DNA from: Minisyncoccota bacterium
GTDB taxonomy: Bacteria > Patescibacteriota > Minisyncoccia > UBA6257 > HR35
Length of the DNA stretch: 6,406 nt
Reading direction: 5' to 3'
NCBI GenBank assembly: GCA_938048445.1
Contig: CALIVE010000077.1
Location: 1 to 6,406 of the forward strand
The notes beneath the pieces were generated by a model that was not told the DNA's origin, ran no database searches, and was given only the letters and a program-made list of their open reading frames with translations. The number at the start of each line of letters is the position of its first letter. Position 1 is the stretch's first letter. Position numbers and translations under genes: made by a program. Positions 5,776 through 6,406 of this stretch are shown here, one piece after another.

Positions 5776-6406
5776 TTAAACCTCTTCTTTAATTTCTTCT
5801 CGATCGCCTTTGTAAAGCCATACTTTTATTCCTATAATTCCATATTTAGTTAATGCCTCCGCAAAAGCATAATCTATTTTTGCTCTTAATTTTGAAAGTG
5901 GCATCTGACCCCAGGTAATTGTCTCACTCCTGTGAATATTAGCTCCGCCAAGTCTACCGGAAACTTTTATTTTTACTCCTTTGATTTCTTTATTCTGTCT
6001 TGCTCTTTCAATTATTTTTTTCATCACTGCTCTAACAGATTTATTTTTTTCAATATCTATAGCTGCCAATTGAGCTAAATAGCTTGCATAGGCTGTTGGC
6101 TTTTTAACTTCTTGAATGACAATTTCCAAAGATGGTTCAGGTAATTTGAACTTTTCAAAGTGTTCCTTTAATTTTTTATTTAACTTATTTTGTAATTGCT
6201 TTAATTTCTGCCCATCTCTACCAATTAAAGTTCCTGGTCTGGCAGTTTTAATTATAACCTTGGAGCGTTCTCTATCTTTTCTTTCAATAATTACATCAAT
6301 GATTCCTGATTTTTTAAACATTTCATCAATTGTTTTTCTGATAATATAATCAGCTTCTAAATAAACTCTAAAATTTTTAGGGAAAAACCATCTTGACTTC
6401 CAATAT
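5776..6406 (-). CDS. rpsC: 30S ribosomal protein S3 (N-terminus cut by the window edge)
   Basis: Protein of the 30S head at the mRNA entry tunnel. 209 residues are visible; the frame stays open through the right edge (first full codon at 6405), with upstream residues YWKSRWFFPKNFRVYLEADY matching the normal S3 N-terminal region. Roughly 15-20 N-terminal residues are therefore missing, and the ATG at 6321 is an internal Met. Using visible-residue numbering: a type-2 KH domain with the GRDG loop (62-65), and the S3 C-terminal signature GRLGGANIHRS (150-160) through MPLSKLRAKIDYAFAEA (168-184) to YGIIGIKVWLYKGD (188-201). The tail after this is only EREEIKEEV-like and short. The VRAVMKK stretch (124-130) replaces the common FRRAMKR. 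rplV is expected upstream, outside the window. Confidence 0.97.
   Translation of the reverse strand, partial: YWKSRWFFPKNFRVYLEADYIIRKTIDEMFKKSGIIDVIIERKDRERSKVIIKTARPGTLIGRDGQKLKQLQNKLNKKLKEHFEKFKLPEPSLEIVIQEVKKPTAYASYLAQLAAIDIEKNKSVRAVMKKIIERARQNKEIKGVKIKVSGRLGGANIHRSETITWGQMPLSKLRAKIDYAFAEALTKYGIIGIKVWLYKGDREEIKEEV
5780..5784 (-). promoter_or_regulatory. Shine-Dalgarno of rplP
   Basis: GAGGT lies within the last codons of rpsC, about seven bases before the rplP ATG at 5772. It is the clearest ribosome binding site in the window and fixes the rplP start. Confidence 0.75.

Noticed and set aside
6116..6349. Plus-strand open frame of 77 codons
   Set aside because: It is antisense to the conserved KH region of rpsC and has no supporting features.

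Overview
This window is one continuous block of ribosomal protein genes ending in the protein-translocation gene secY. All genes lie on the minus strand, so transcription runs from the right edge to the left edge. In transcription order: rpsC (S3, 5' end cut off), rplP (L16), rpmC (L29), rpsQ (S17), rplN (L14), rplX (L24), rplE (L5), rpsN (S14, zinc type), rpsH (S8), rplF (L6), rplR (L18), rpsE (S5), rplO (L15), secY. This is the classical S10-spc gene order, and every gene is identified from conserved family motifs. No mobile element, RNA gene, CRISPR array or unknown gene is visible, and I do not see an undescribed system here.

Layout: 5364-6406 holds the tail of the S10 section (rpsC, rplP); 4909-5363 holds rpmC and rpsQ; 1275-4912 is the spc section from rplN to rplO; 7-1278 is secY. 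Only about 29 bases are outside coding sequence, counting 6 bases after secY. Gene junctions are either overlaps (4 nt four times, 11 nt once, 14 nt once) or gaps of 1, 3 or 11 nt. No promoter or terminator is visible; both must lie outside the window. Most genes are probably translated by coupling or re-initiation on a single polycistronic mRNA.

Organism: a bacterium with low GC (about 30% by eye) and lysine-rich proteins using many AAA codons. TGA ends five genes, several inside ATGA overlaps, so the standard bacterial code applies and the TGA-recoding groups (Gracilibacteria, Absconditabacteria, Mycoplasma) are unlikely. rpmD (L30), normally between rpsE and rplO, is absent, and those two genes overlap by 14 nt. 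Absence of L30, together with the L15 and SecY sequence styles and the compactness, fits a Candidate Phyla Radiation (Patescibacteria) genome, perhaps Parcubacteria-like. The lineage is inference, not proof.

Functionally, S3, S17, S14, S8 and S5 build the small subunit. L16, L29, L14, L24, L5, L6, L18 and L15 build the large subunit, with L5 and L18 binding 5S rRNA. SecY forms the membrane channel that receives secreted and membrane proteins from these ribosomes. The points most worth a second look are the missing L30, an altered L15 segment, changed conserved residues in L6 and S3, a very short SecY tail, and a recurring A-rich start context with no Shine-Dalgarno at rplE.
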